64,000 nucleotides of DNA from the NCBI GenBank assembly GCA_013400975.1, contig WBMZ01014048.1, positions 62,001 to 126,000 on the forward strand. The letters are read 5' to 3'. The notes under the pieces are model-generated. The model searched no databases, was not told where the DNA came from, and was given only the letters and a program-made list of their open reading frames with translations. Shown in pieces: positions 39,401 through 51,400 of the stretch. The translations under genes were made by a program, and so were the position numbers. Position 1 is the stretch's first letter; each line of letters begins with the position of its first letter. The DNA is from Atrichornis clamosus (taxonomy: Eukaryota > Chordata > Aves > Passeriformes > Menuridae).

Positions 39401-42400
39401 GTAGTATCAATAGTTCACAGTAAATTCTTGATATGGATAAACATGTTAATGTTATTGATTAATACATAACACAGAGTAACTCTGTTAACTGTTTAACTCT
39501 GTTAAATACTAACAGAGCCAGGATGGCTCTATTTAACAGGGATATTGTGAATATCAATGTAGCTTTTATGGTCATTTAATCACTTTTTGTAGGTTTTGTA
39601 GTCAGTGCACAGGTTTTCTTTTAAAAATCATACATGTCACTTAGCTCTTTTAGAGCTTTTTTAGCAAAAAGGTCAAATATGGATGGGGAAAGTCTTCCAT
39701 GGATTCTTGAGTTACATGAAGGTTTTAGTTGCTTCATGTTCTATAGTCTGTATGTAGGAATGCAGTTTAATTGGAAGAAAAATCAGTTACTAGCTGTGAG
39801 ATTAAAAGATCAATGAACAAGTGAATATCAAATCACATGTGTATAGCAGGAATTGATTTTTATTGACTAGTGGGAAAGATAGGACAAGAAAAGGCCAGTT
39901 GGCTGAAAATCTGCCTATGTTTTCTTTTACAACAGCTCAGTGTCACCTTGATGCATTGTCACTTTATCTTTTAATCCCATTTCTTTCTTTGAAAGAACTT
40001 TGTTCTCTAAATTAGTTAAATTAAGAGAAAAATATGGATAGTTGTTCTAAGGCCTTTCATTGTGAACATTCTTCTTGGGTAAAATTATTACAAAACTGTT
40101 CTCAGTATAATTCATGCTGTTTCAAATTACATGTATCTACTTCTGGACTTCACATCCTCTGTCAGCATATACAGGTTGCTCTCTGGACAGCACTTACCAC
40201 TGTGAAGCATGTGTGCCTCCTCGTGGATCTGAATACATGTTTGCAAAAGTAGTAAATGGATTATGTTTCTGTTAACTTCTTTTGGAGGACTCTGAGTCCT
40301 CCAAAAGGGAGAAATTTGCTGATATCAAACCTCTGGTAGAAGGCATTGTGAGCCTCGTGTTACTGTTTGGCATCCCTTCAGCAGTTGTTGCTAAAATGTG
40401 TACAGTCCAAATGTTTTCTAAATAACAGTTAACTGTTAGCTAAATAGCAGCTAACTAGTCCAGTTGCGCTGCTGGGGGAAGAGAAAAAAAGATAAAAAAC
40501 AACCTCCACACTGTGATATGACTAAGTTCTAGGTTTTGTTTCCCATTGCAGAGAACCATCTTTTTAAAGCTCTATTCTGTGTAGAAGTTCCAAGTCAGTA
40601 CTGCCAGATGTGAATATTTTAAGTTGGTTGGATTGCCATTTTTATTTTTTAATTCTGAATTGGGCCTGCAGAGATACTTGGGTTATTCAAATCACTTTCC
40701 CTTCCAGTGAGAACCCCTATTTTGTACTTGGAAATCTGATCTTGTCATGTCATTCTAGCATCAAAAGCAGTTGCAGAAATTCTCCCTCGATGCTTACATG
40801 AATGTACTCTCTAACTTACTCCACTTCTGTAGATCTCTGGGAGGCAGTATTTTCATTTAAATGCAGATGTCATTAAACCTGAGGTTAAAATGCCTAGAAG
40901 TAATGCTTGGGCCCTACCTTGGCAGAAAGTTCTAATTTTTCTTAGCAAGTCAGCCACAGAATAAATCTCGTCTTTCAAGAACAGAATTTCATATTTCTTT
41001 AAAAGAACAGAACTTTGTTTATTTTGACAAAATTTCAATCATACAAGGTGTTAAAATAAAATTAATCTTTTTCTCATGCACTCCTAACTCTACTCTGTTG
41101 CCTCAGCAGCTAGAAAAAAAGTATTACCCTACTGTAAGCCTGACCAAATGGTCAGTGGTCAGATAATTCATGAGAAAAAAATATTAGTAAACATTTTATT
41201 ACTTTGCAGCTAATTAACTAAGAGACAGTTCCGTGTATTTCGTGACTTTGTGTATGTACCTGCAAATCCTCCCCTAAGCACTGGTACTCACCTTTTCAAT
41301 TAATTTTACTCTGTTTATTGGTTCCTGACCTCTGTCATTTTAACACACCAATATAATGATTCAGCACGGCATAAACTGAGTGAAGTGTTAGCTTAATTGA
41401 ATGTATGCATATGGACTGTTCAGTGTATTTGCAGCAGGCTTGGTTCCTGGGCTTGCTGTTTGTATAGCTCACTGTGTATACCAAGTGTATATATAGTGAA
41501 TTCCCTGTGGGCAAGGCAACAGTGAACTGCTGCAGCACAAAAATTGATCCAAGCCCCAAGGCTGTTCCTGGAGGTCTCTTAGGAAAGAGGCCAGCAGTCC
41601 TCATGAATAGTTATGGTAGCTTTCACATTCCTGCCTCATATCATTTTCTCTTTTACCCTAGTCTCTGAACACAGACATCAAAATTCTTGCACATTTTGCA
41701 GAGTGGCTTTATTATTTGTAGTGAGTGTTTTACCCTCAGTAATCCAAAGAAATGTCTGTTGTGCACTAACATGTTTACTTACACAGTATCTTAAAATAGT
41801 CAGGATCGTTAGAAAAGGCTTAATACATACTCACAAAAGAGATTACTCTGTATCATCTCCATGTTTACTGTGCCAAGTTTTGTTATCAGTATTAGTAATT
41901 GAATATATATGTGTGCACCAAGAGTAAAAGCATGTTAAAGCACTTTGAAAAGGACTGGTAAGTCATTCTTTCAAGTTTAAAAAAGAATCTGACATAATGT
42001 AAATAGCAGTCAATTAATTCTTAATTTCCAAAGTGTATATTTATATTCCATTTCCAATGTATGTGGATTTTTTGGGGGGTTGTGTCTGTGTTGGCTATTA
42101 AAAGTCATTGAGCCTTGAAAAGGTAACTAGGTTAGATGAGTAGCAAATGTAGGTTTAGTATCAGTAGTTCATTATTCATAGAGAGAAACTAGAGCATGGA
42201 GCACTTTGTCAATTTTTAAATGTTTTTCTCACTACAGTGTTTCTTCAAAGGGCAAAGTAAGGAATCATAAATCAACAAACATCACGTTGACGAAGGATTT
42301 TTTCTTTTTCTCTGTTTCTCTCCTTTTTTCCCATATGTTGTACTCAGATTGGTTCTCTCCTCTGTCTCGGACTACTTTGCTGCAATGTTCACTAATGACG

Positions 42401-45400
42401 TAAGGGAAGCAAGACAGGAAGAAATCAAGATGGAAGGTGTGGAGCCAAAGGCATTGTGGGCTCTGGTTCAATATGCATATACAGGTAATTGAAGTGAAAA
42501 TGGGGATTTCATCTAATGAATTGTCCTCATGTGAGCATTATATTCCATTACTAGATTTCAAATGCTCTTTACAAATTATTATTCACATTATTTAATTTCT
42601 TATAAATAAATAAAAATAAAGCATAGAATATCCTGAGTTGGAAGCAACTCACAAGGATTCTCAAAGTCCAACTCCTGACTCTGCTCAGGACGCCCCAACA
42701 ATCACACCATGTGCCCAAGAGTGTTTTCCAAACACTTCTTGAACTCTGTCAGGCTTGGTGCTGGGACCAGTTCCCTGGGGAGTCTGTTCCAGTGCCCAAC
42801 CACTGTCTGGGTGAAGAACCTTTTATTAATATCCAATCTAGCCTTCCCCAACACAGCTTCATGCCACTCTCTCAGGTTCTGTCACTGGTCAGCAGAGAGA
42901 AGAGGTCAGTGTCTGCCCCTCCTCTTCCCCAGTGGGAAAGCTGTAGACCCATAAGGTCTCATTGCTGTTACCTGAGACAACCTGATGGGATATAGTTTCT
43001 CTGATAATACTATATTTAGATAGTTAAAAAATTATATGAATCTATGAAATGTATCATGACTGAAAAAAAAGGAATCTTACCAGGATTCTGTTTCCTTACA
43101 TCATTATAGATGCTAATTTTGAAAACTATTAGTTATCTATTGCTGAGGGTGACGTTTACTAAACCTTCTATCCTGTCATATAATCTGTAAATAATTCTGT
43201 TGCCTTGAGGTTTAGAGAAGTTATAAGATTATAAGAGCAAACTAATATGATCTTTTTAATGTTACTAGGTCGCCTTGAATTAAAAGAAGATAACATTGAG
43301 TGCCTGTTGTCTACAGCTTGCCTTCTTCAGCTCTCTCAGGTTGTAGAAGCATGCTGTAAATTCCTAATGAAGCAGCTTCACCCATCCAATTGCCTTGGAA
43401 TCCGATCTTTCGCTGATGCACAGGGTTGCACTGACTTGCACAAGGTGGCTCACAATTACACTATGGTATGTTGTTATATTAAGTATCATCTGCTTTTTTT
43501 AGTAAGGAAAATACAGAATGTTTTCCTAAATAAAGTATTAATGTTTTTCCCCAAAAAACCTTGATCATTTTCCAAACAAGAATGCACGTATGTTGCCATG
43601 ATGACAAATTACAAAATAATTGTAAAGCTGCTGATTTGGGGTTGGAAGGAAATAGGCAAGTATTAATGGTTCCCTGTAACAGTAATGGGATTGTGTAGCA
43701 TGCATTTAATAAAAAGAGTCAAAAGCTTGTTCTTATTTCTGACAGTCAAGAATTACAGACTTCACAGTGGGCAGGCTACCATCACCTAATCCATAATAGC
43801 ACATTACTAGTACATTACACATACATGGAAGTGTAGAGTTCTTTTTTTGTAATGAACTGGAGTAATCAGATTCTACGCCATACTTGGGGTATGAATGTGG
43901 GCATTCAGCAGTATAGATCCTGCATTATCCTTAATATCTTAGTATATAGGATGTCAGGATAGTATCAGAGAGTTTAATCTTAGGCTAGGCAATATGTGAC
44001 TAGATACAGGTTTGTCAATGATATTTTCAGAGTTAATTTATAGAAAAGCAGACCTGCCGACTTAAGTAAACTTCATCTGCGTAAGTCATCCTTTTATTTT
44101 AATGTAAAATATTCTTCTTTTTCTTCTCACAAGTGTACTTTAGTAAAGTTATCAGAAGAAAGCAGGAGAACTATCTCTGAGGCAAGTCAGTTCATCTGCT
44201 CTTTGCAGTTTTGTGAGGCTTTTTTACATTCTTCTTGCTGAAATTTTGCCTATGTAAGCTCTTGGGACCTGAATGAGGGCATGTAGATACTGCATACGAG
44301 ATGTGGGAATGAAGATAGTACTTAATTTGCTTGTGTGTTATGGCATTGCTTTGCCGTTAAGATATTGGCTTAGATCCAAGAGTTGTAATTTGTGTCTTGT
44401 AATTAGTATTAGAAATCCATGGCTCTTCCTCTTGCTGCCTTAGGTTTTGCTGGCTTAAAAACTTTTTTAAAAAAATTATTTATTCTTGGCTTAAATTAAT
44501 TTAGTTTAGTATGTACAGCAGTTTAAGATAGGGGTTTTTTTTAATATATGACACAATGTTCTTCCTCAGTTAATGGATCTCTCAAATATTTAATATCTTG
44601 TACACACTGAAATTTACCGAAGCAGATCAATAAATAATGTGCAGATTGTCACTTACGCGTTTCTATTCTCAATCTTTGCTCTTGCACCAGCAAAAACAAG
44701 AAGACTGCAATTAGGTAGAATGTCCAATGAAACAGTAAGGGTAAATGTGACTTATGACTTTGAGGAATATTTGAATTAATGTTGAGTGAGACCAGTGATA
44801 GAAAAAGTATGCAAAAGGAGAAACTCCCTCCTCTGACCTACTTGTGCTTTTTCTGGATAAGCATATATTTTGGTCTCTGCTATTGTCATGTCCCTTAAAA
44901 GTGGACTGCCAAGATCAGAATAATAATAATTGTTAGACTAATGCATCTTTAAAGGGAAATGTTAGGTATTCTAGTCTTACCTACTTGTTCTGACCAGCAG
45001 TTCATGACTTAGGGCAGATAGGGGCTGTGAACTTTCTGAAAGCCATCATTTTACAGCATCTATCTCTCTTTTGTTCAGACCCCAGGAAAATAGTTGTGTG
45101 CCTTTTGGCCACTGTTTACTTCAGTGGCAAAATTGTTGCTTTTAAGGCTTTGATGTGAATGAAATTCAAATTAGGTGGATTTTAAAAAGCCATTTTCAAA
45201 ACTAATTAGTTGTGCTAGATGGATTTTTCCCAAGGCCTCTTTTAATGTTGTTTAGTTCCAACAGAGACATTAAATTGAATTTTAGTAATAATGAGTAATA
45301 GAGAATTAGCTTCTTTAGTTTGCAATGAGTGTTGCTATGGAAACTGCATAGAAATGTATAGTCCAATTGAATCTTCAATTAAAATAAATCCCCAAGTAAT

Positions 45401-48400
45401 TTCATTTGTTTAAAAGCTGAAAAATGTTCACCAGTAGTAAATGCTAGCTACTTGATGCGTTTTCCATTAAGAAGTATTGGAGTGTAAGGGTTAAGCACAC
45501 CTGTAGTACCTAACAAAATTCTGTTTGTTAGAACAGTGAACTATTTTTGTGCTGTGTTGGGCTGCATAGAACAGTGTGGGATTATGCTGAATATAGTTTA
45601 TACTTCTGCTTCTTTTAAAATACTTGTGGTAGAAGGTAATGAATAATACAAAATGCTTCCATTTTAATTTATACGTGTTTTTTTCTATGAGTTTTTCTTT
45701 GACAGAAAAAAACCTCTGATTGCCATTTAACTTTTTCAACAATTAAAAAACTTCTCTGTTTTAAAGGGTTTTATGACACATGTAATAAATTTATTATTAT
45801 TTTAAATTACCTGCTTCATTAAAATAGCTCTTTGCATGAAGACTAGAAATTCAGGTGAAATGAACATTTGTTTAAATTGGAGGATGAATCAGTGAGTTAT
45901 CCCACTAGGTCTACCTCTGTTAATAGGCTTGTTCTGTCTGAATAAAGTTCATTAGTCATTGGAAAGCATCAGTAATTTAAAAAATAATTTAATAAGAAGG
46001 ATTTGAATGCTGCATTTCTACGTATTACAGATGTACATTATGCTAAAAGGACTTAAGTGTTGCGTGACTTTATTGCTTACTGTGTTGACAGTTGATACAC
46101 TGCTTTTTCAGAGGGGAACAGTTTATCAGGTTAAACAGTTAAACAGGTCAATTTTTGACATTACAAACTAAAGCTTGAAAAAATCCTCAGGATACACAAA
46201 GTGAAGCATGAAATGAACTGACTAGTAGTGAATTTAATGCTGTATAAAAAGCAACTCGGATTTTTATGCATCACAGTTTTACAAGAGAGTTGACAGAATC
46301 ATGAGATGTATCTGAGTAAAGGTGTCTTTTGAACAAAGGTTATCCTGTTTTGTTGTAGTTTATATATAGTATTGGGGACATACAATTACAAATTTTTGAG
46401 TTTTATTAGACTGGCCAGTGCTGTATCTGTTTGCTTTAATGAACTTGTAAAGCCTTTTTGCACAAAATGCCTTCTGTGCAGTTTTATTGCTGTCTTCAAA
46501 GTCAAAAGAAACACTCCTTTTGACATCTTGTTTGTTTGAAATGGTTGATAGTGTACCTTGAATGAAAACCAATAGCTCCTTTTCCACAAAAAAACTAAAC
46601 AAAAGGGAAGTTGAGGAGATGAGGAAAATCTAGCCTGTGTTATTTCCAGAACATGAAATAATTGTGGTGGGTAGTGAAGCGTTCTTAGGTAAGTGTCAGT
46701 AGCTCCTTCAGTAGTGAGATTTTAACTTAGTGATTTACAACCAAAAAAGAAAAAGCAGACATTCTAAACTTTATGTGTGATACTGCCTAAGTCAGTCCCT
46801 GTGTAATCATTGCTGCTCAGCTATGCATGCTTAAAGCAGAGTGAAAAGTAATTCAGATATAATTTTGGAGTTTATGTGATTTCTGAGCTCAGCCAATGGA
46901 TGTTTACAGGAAGAAAAACTTAAGAGAAGAGAGTAATAGATTGAGTCCAAGCATAGAAACTATGCTGTGTTTGCAGGTGTTTTGCAGAAGAAAAGGTGTG
47001 GCACACTTAGACTTGCTTTCTCCTATAAGGCAGTAGTTGGGTAACAAAAAAATCATTGCAATATGGAGTTATGATTTGGTAGGAGGAATTAAAGAGGGAT
47101 AATTTGTCTTTTTTCTCTTGCAACAGCCAGGACAGTTTTTTCTTTTGTTAGCAGGGAGTATGAAGAGAGGAGAAATTTAAATACTTTTTTTGTCCAGAAA
47201 GGGCCAGAACCAAAGATTGTGATAGTGCCTAAAATAAGGATTTTATATTCTTGCACCTGAAATTGCAGTCCAAAATATCCTGCTCAGTAATCATCTGACT
47301 TGGAAAATACTTGTTCACTTTCTTTTCACCTGTGGAAACCCAAGATATTTCTGTCTTTCAAGTTCCCTCAGTCCTGCCTAGCACAATAGGTCAGTACTGC
47401 CTAGTTAAGACTGAGTAGGTTTCTGCATGCTGCTCAGCCTGTTTTGGAATGCAGGAACAGTGCAGCAAGGAGTCAAGCTACAATAGTACAATTGTACTCT
47501 AAACAAACCCTGGACACACTGCAAATATTAAGTTGATTTATTGCTTAATGCATTAATCAAATCTGACGAAAAGTAAAGTAGGTAGCATCTGACATCTACT
47601 TGACTATTAATAGTTTACCAGGAAGTCAGATAACTCAGTTCTTAGTGAATTCATACCTTAGCTGGCTGGCAGACTGAAGCAGCCAGCAGACAAAATTACA
47701 TTCCCTGTTTGATCTCGTTCAGGTCCTGTGAGTCAAGCACCTCTTGCTTTTTGGTTGAACCAAGTTCAGAGTTTAAGCAGAGCCCCATGGTTAGAGATGC
47801 CTGTTGCGTAGCCTCAGTCCTTCTCGATCTGCAAGTGTTTGGTGCTCTCCAAGGTTTTAATCCTTCTGACACAGTGTACGGGGAGACTTACCATCTCACT
47901 GCATCCCACTGTAGGGATTGAATATCATTTAGAAATACGCATCGTGACATCTTATTTTTTATGTGCTCCTAATATTTTTTGCTCTGTATCAAGTCCAAGA
48001 CAGATCTGAGGTTAAGAATATCAGTATTACTCACTCTGAAGTTGCTGAAGGATGAATTTGAGGTTATTGTGTGAATGAGCAGTGCACAGCATTGAGCATG
48101 AGGACTGCATGTCCCTGTCTTAGCTAATGCATAAACCTCAGACTACTAATTTGATAAAGTTTCCAAGCTCTTTGAGGAGCTAATTTTGGGGTTGGGAAAC
48201 TCTGTTTACTTTCAGGACCAGAAAGCAAGGGATTGAAACTGCAGACCGTTTGTTCTCTGAAATATCCTGTTCTTCCACAGAGAGTTCCCATAAGAAGAAG
48301 GAAAGAAAAGGCTAATGAGGAGGTTAAGAATGCTAGGAGATACACTGGCTCCTTCTTTTTGTCTTCAGAATCTCTGTCTGTAGAGGAAGAGGAATTGTCA

Positions 48401-51400
48401 GATTCTGATTATAAAAAAACCCAGACATAGGACAAAGAGTGCCTGTATTCCCAGTGGAATGCTTTGATACTCTGCTCTAAAGGAATCTGCTTTAAAAATA
48501 GAACGGGAGCAAGAGGAAGTTGAACTTGTTCCCATCAGAAAGCAAAGGTCTGCAAGCAACAAGAAGGAAAATCAGGCTTTTTACACATAACAGCTGTTGA
48601 AGTGATGAAGTTGGAAAAAGGCTTTCCAAAGAGGATCCCTGACTGACTTATGCAAGATCAGCTTGTTGTTGCCTTCAGAGACAAAAGAACTTTTCATGCA
48701 AGTGCTTCCCCCTTCCTCTTCCGGATAGACAATATGGAAAGTTTAAGGCAGTAAGTGTTGGCTTTTCTCTTTGTCAGAGCTCACTGCCTGTTCATTCAGC
48801 AAAACTAAAAGCACAGATCCAGCTTGTATACTCTCTAGGACAGAGAACCAACAAAAAAGCAGCCAGTGGAAAAAATTAACTCAGTGGAATATGAATTCCT
48901 GTGAACTGCATGTTTAAACTGTGGAAATAGTTTTGATCACTTCTCAGATTCAATTTTACTCCCAGGCATTCAATATCAGAGTGAAATAAATAGCAGTGCA
49001 TGTGTAGTGCTTCTGAATATTGGCACTTTCACTGTTTTCAATTCATATAATTGTTCATTTTAGCTTTTATTTTGTAATACAGATAGTTAAACTAATTAAA
49101 GAGGAAAGGACAATTCTATTTCCCTTCTAATCTACTGTAGCTTTCACTTGGAAATACTTCTTTTGTGTAGACAATTGGATCTTTGTTGTAGGAAAGCTTT
49201 TCAGATATTAAATGTAAAAGTTTCCTTTCCAATTTCTATCCAGAAATAGAATTATGTACACAGATAACATTTTCAATTATTTTCCTCATTTCAAGTCCAA
49301 AGTTACCTGTGGACTGGAGTCACTTTGATATTTCCCATTAGACATCTTGTATACATCTAGCTTTCATGTAAGGTGGACTGTTTATACCTTATTAGTTCCT
49401 TCCTCCTCACTCAGCTTTTTTTGTTTTCATTAGTCAATATCTTTGGAGTACTGAGGTATAGCTTTGAAACTATTCGACCAAGCAATAAAAAGAAAGAAGT
49501 TTTAACTTGTTTGCTTTGTTGTCATGATGTCCATTGCATATATAATGGCAAACCATACTGTCATTTTTTCTGCCATTATGAATGCTAAATTCAGACCTGT
49601 TTTGCAGTACACCTCCTGCTTCTTCTTGAAAGTTTCTCCTTAAAAATCCTGTTTTTTTCCAACATGTATGTGCTTCTAATCTACAGTTTTTTCATTAGTG
49701 TGCAAATCTTCCTTTTTAAATAATTAAACTAGACACTAAGCAAGGCTACTTTTCATATTAGACCCAGTTAGACTTCCCTGTGTGTGGATCTAACACACTT
49801 TGTTCTCCAGGTGTTTTAGAGATGTGTGTGATGGCAGACCAAAGCCAGTATCCCATTACCTGGCTACCTAGCAATCCACAGTGCATTTAATAAATTGATT
49901 GTAACACTGTTATCATCATGAAGTTACTCTCAGTTTTGAATATTAATTTAGCTGGAGTTTGAGCTACCAAAATACAAGAATATGTTGTGATTTTACTTTT
50001 CTGCTTTTACTTCGCTTTGCTTTGCTGCCTTGTAAAGATGTATAGGGAGAAAGCATAGATGTAACATCACCCTTTTCTGTTACATTCAGGTTTTTCACTG
50101 TAAGTTCAGGGTGCTGATTGTGTTTCTACATACTTCTGCTATTTCTGCCTAAATTGATGAGAATATGCTTACAGAATATGCTGCAAGTCCTCATATTATG
50201 AAGTAATTGGATATCAGTATAGGATATGTCACATATTGTGAATTCCTTATTTTGAAGTAAGGATTTGTTGCTGAAAATGACAGGATGAAAATTAGAAGAC
50301 TGAATTCTATCAAAGTAAATATTGTTAGTATAGCAAGGCATGTGTAATATTGTGGATTCTTTGTATGTTTTGCTCCCCAGTCAAATCTGATCAACTGTAT
50401 AAAAACTACAAAATTGTAAAATAAACTTAAAATAATCCATTTTAAATCAACAATAAAATTCTTAGTGTTCTTTATTTCCTCTGAAAACTTAATGCCACAT
50501 TTTCATCTGTCAGTAATAAAAGCAGTTACCTGTGCCCAGTTGTTGCAGAATGTTGTGCTCTTTGCTTGATAAAGCATCTTACATTGTCAACAGGAACAAA
50601 CTGCATCTTTTTAACCACACTTCAGAAAGTATTTCTTCACTTTGCAGTGCCAAGACAGGAATGCCCACAATCTATTGCTCATTTCTGTCCGTACGTTTCC
50701 TCCTCAGTTGTTTCCGCACATCTGTCTGTGAAACTCAATGACTGAGTTTGGGAAATGATCAGGGGTGAAAATTCAGTAGTTTTGGGGTTTTTTTGGGTCT
50801 TCCTCCCAAGTCAATACTCCAGTGGGACAACTGAGAGATGACAGGAAGGGAGGGAAAAGAGGTAAAGGTATAGTAGGTGTTCCATAAAATGTCTTCGAAG
50901 TATGATGTTGCCTCTATTAAAATACTTCTCTTTTTCAGGAAAACTTCATGGAAGTAATTAGAAATCAGGAATTTCTGTTATTGCCAGCCACTGAAATTGC
51001 TAAGCTTTTAGCAAGTGATGACATGAATATTCCTAATGAAGAAACTATACTGAATGCACTACTTACGTGGGTCCGACATGATTTGGAACAGAGAAGGAAA
51101 GATCTCAGTAAACTCCTGGCTTACATTAGACTGCCTCTGCTTGCTCCACAAGTAAATTGTTCAATTCCTTTCTAGTTTATACCCTGGTTACAGTAGGCAT
51201 AACGTCTACAGCATAAATATATTGATAGTAGCAAATAATAAAATTCATAATTATTTGGATTCTTAGAGCTGCATGTAAGGACTTAGCATGTTGTATAGGC
51301 GTGATAATTTGTGTCTCTTCGTGAACCACAGCATATTCTGATCCTAGTACACAAGAAGCAGGGGAGCTTCTAGCAAAAAGTTGCTTTTCTTGTCTTGTCA

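Larger units (their letters stand above)
35456..42347. other. KLHL5 intron 2
   Basis: A 6.9 kb AT-rich intron without any CR1 fragment that I can recognise. It carries three short palindromic structures, listed separately at 38066-38084, 39499-39539 and 40279-40307. It ends with a pyrimidine-rich acceptor, TACTCAG, at 42341-42347. Open frames in it (for example 37440-37796 and 41335-41927) lack splice sites in phase and family resemblance. Confidence 0.6.

Noticed and set aside
40279..40307. The palindrome as a microRNA precursor
   Set aside because: At 29 bases with a one-base loop it is too short to be processed as a canonical precursor.
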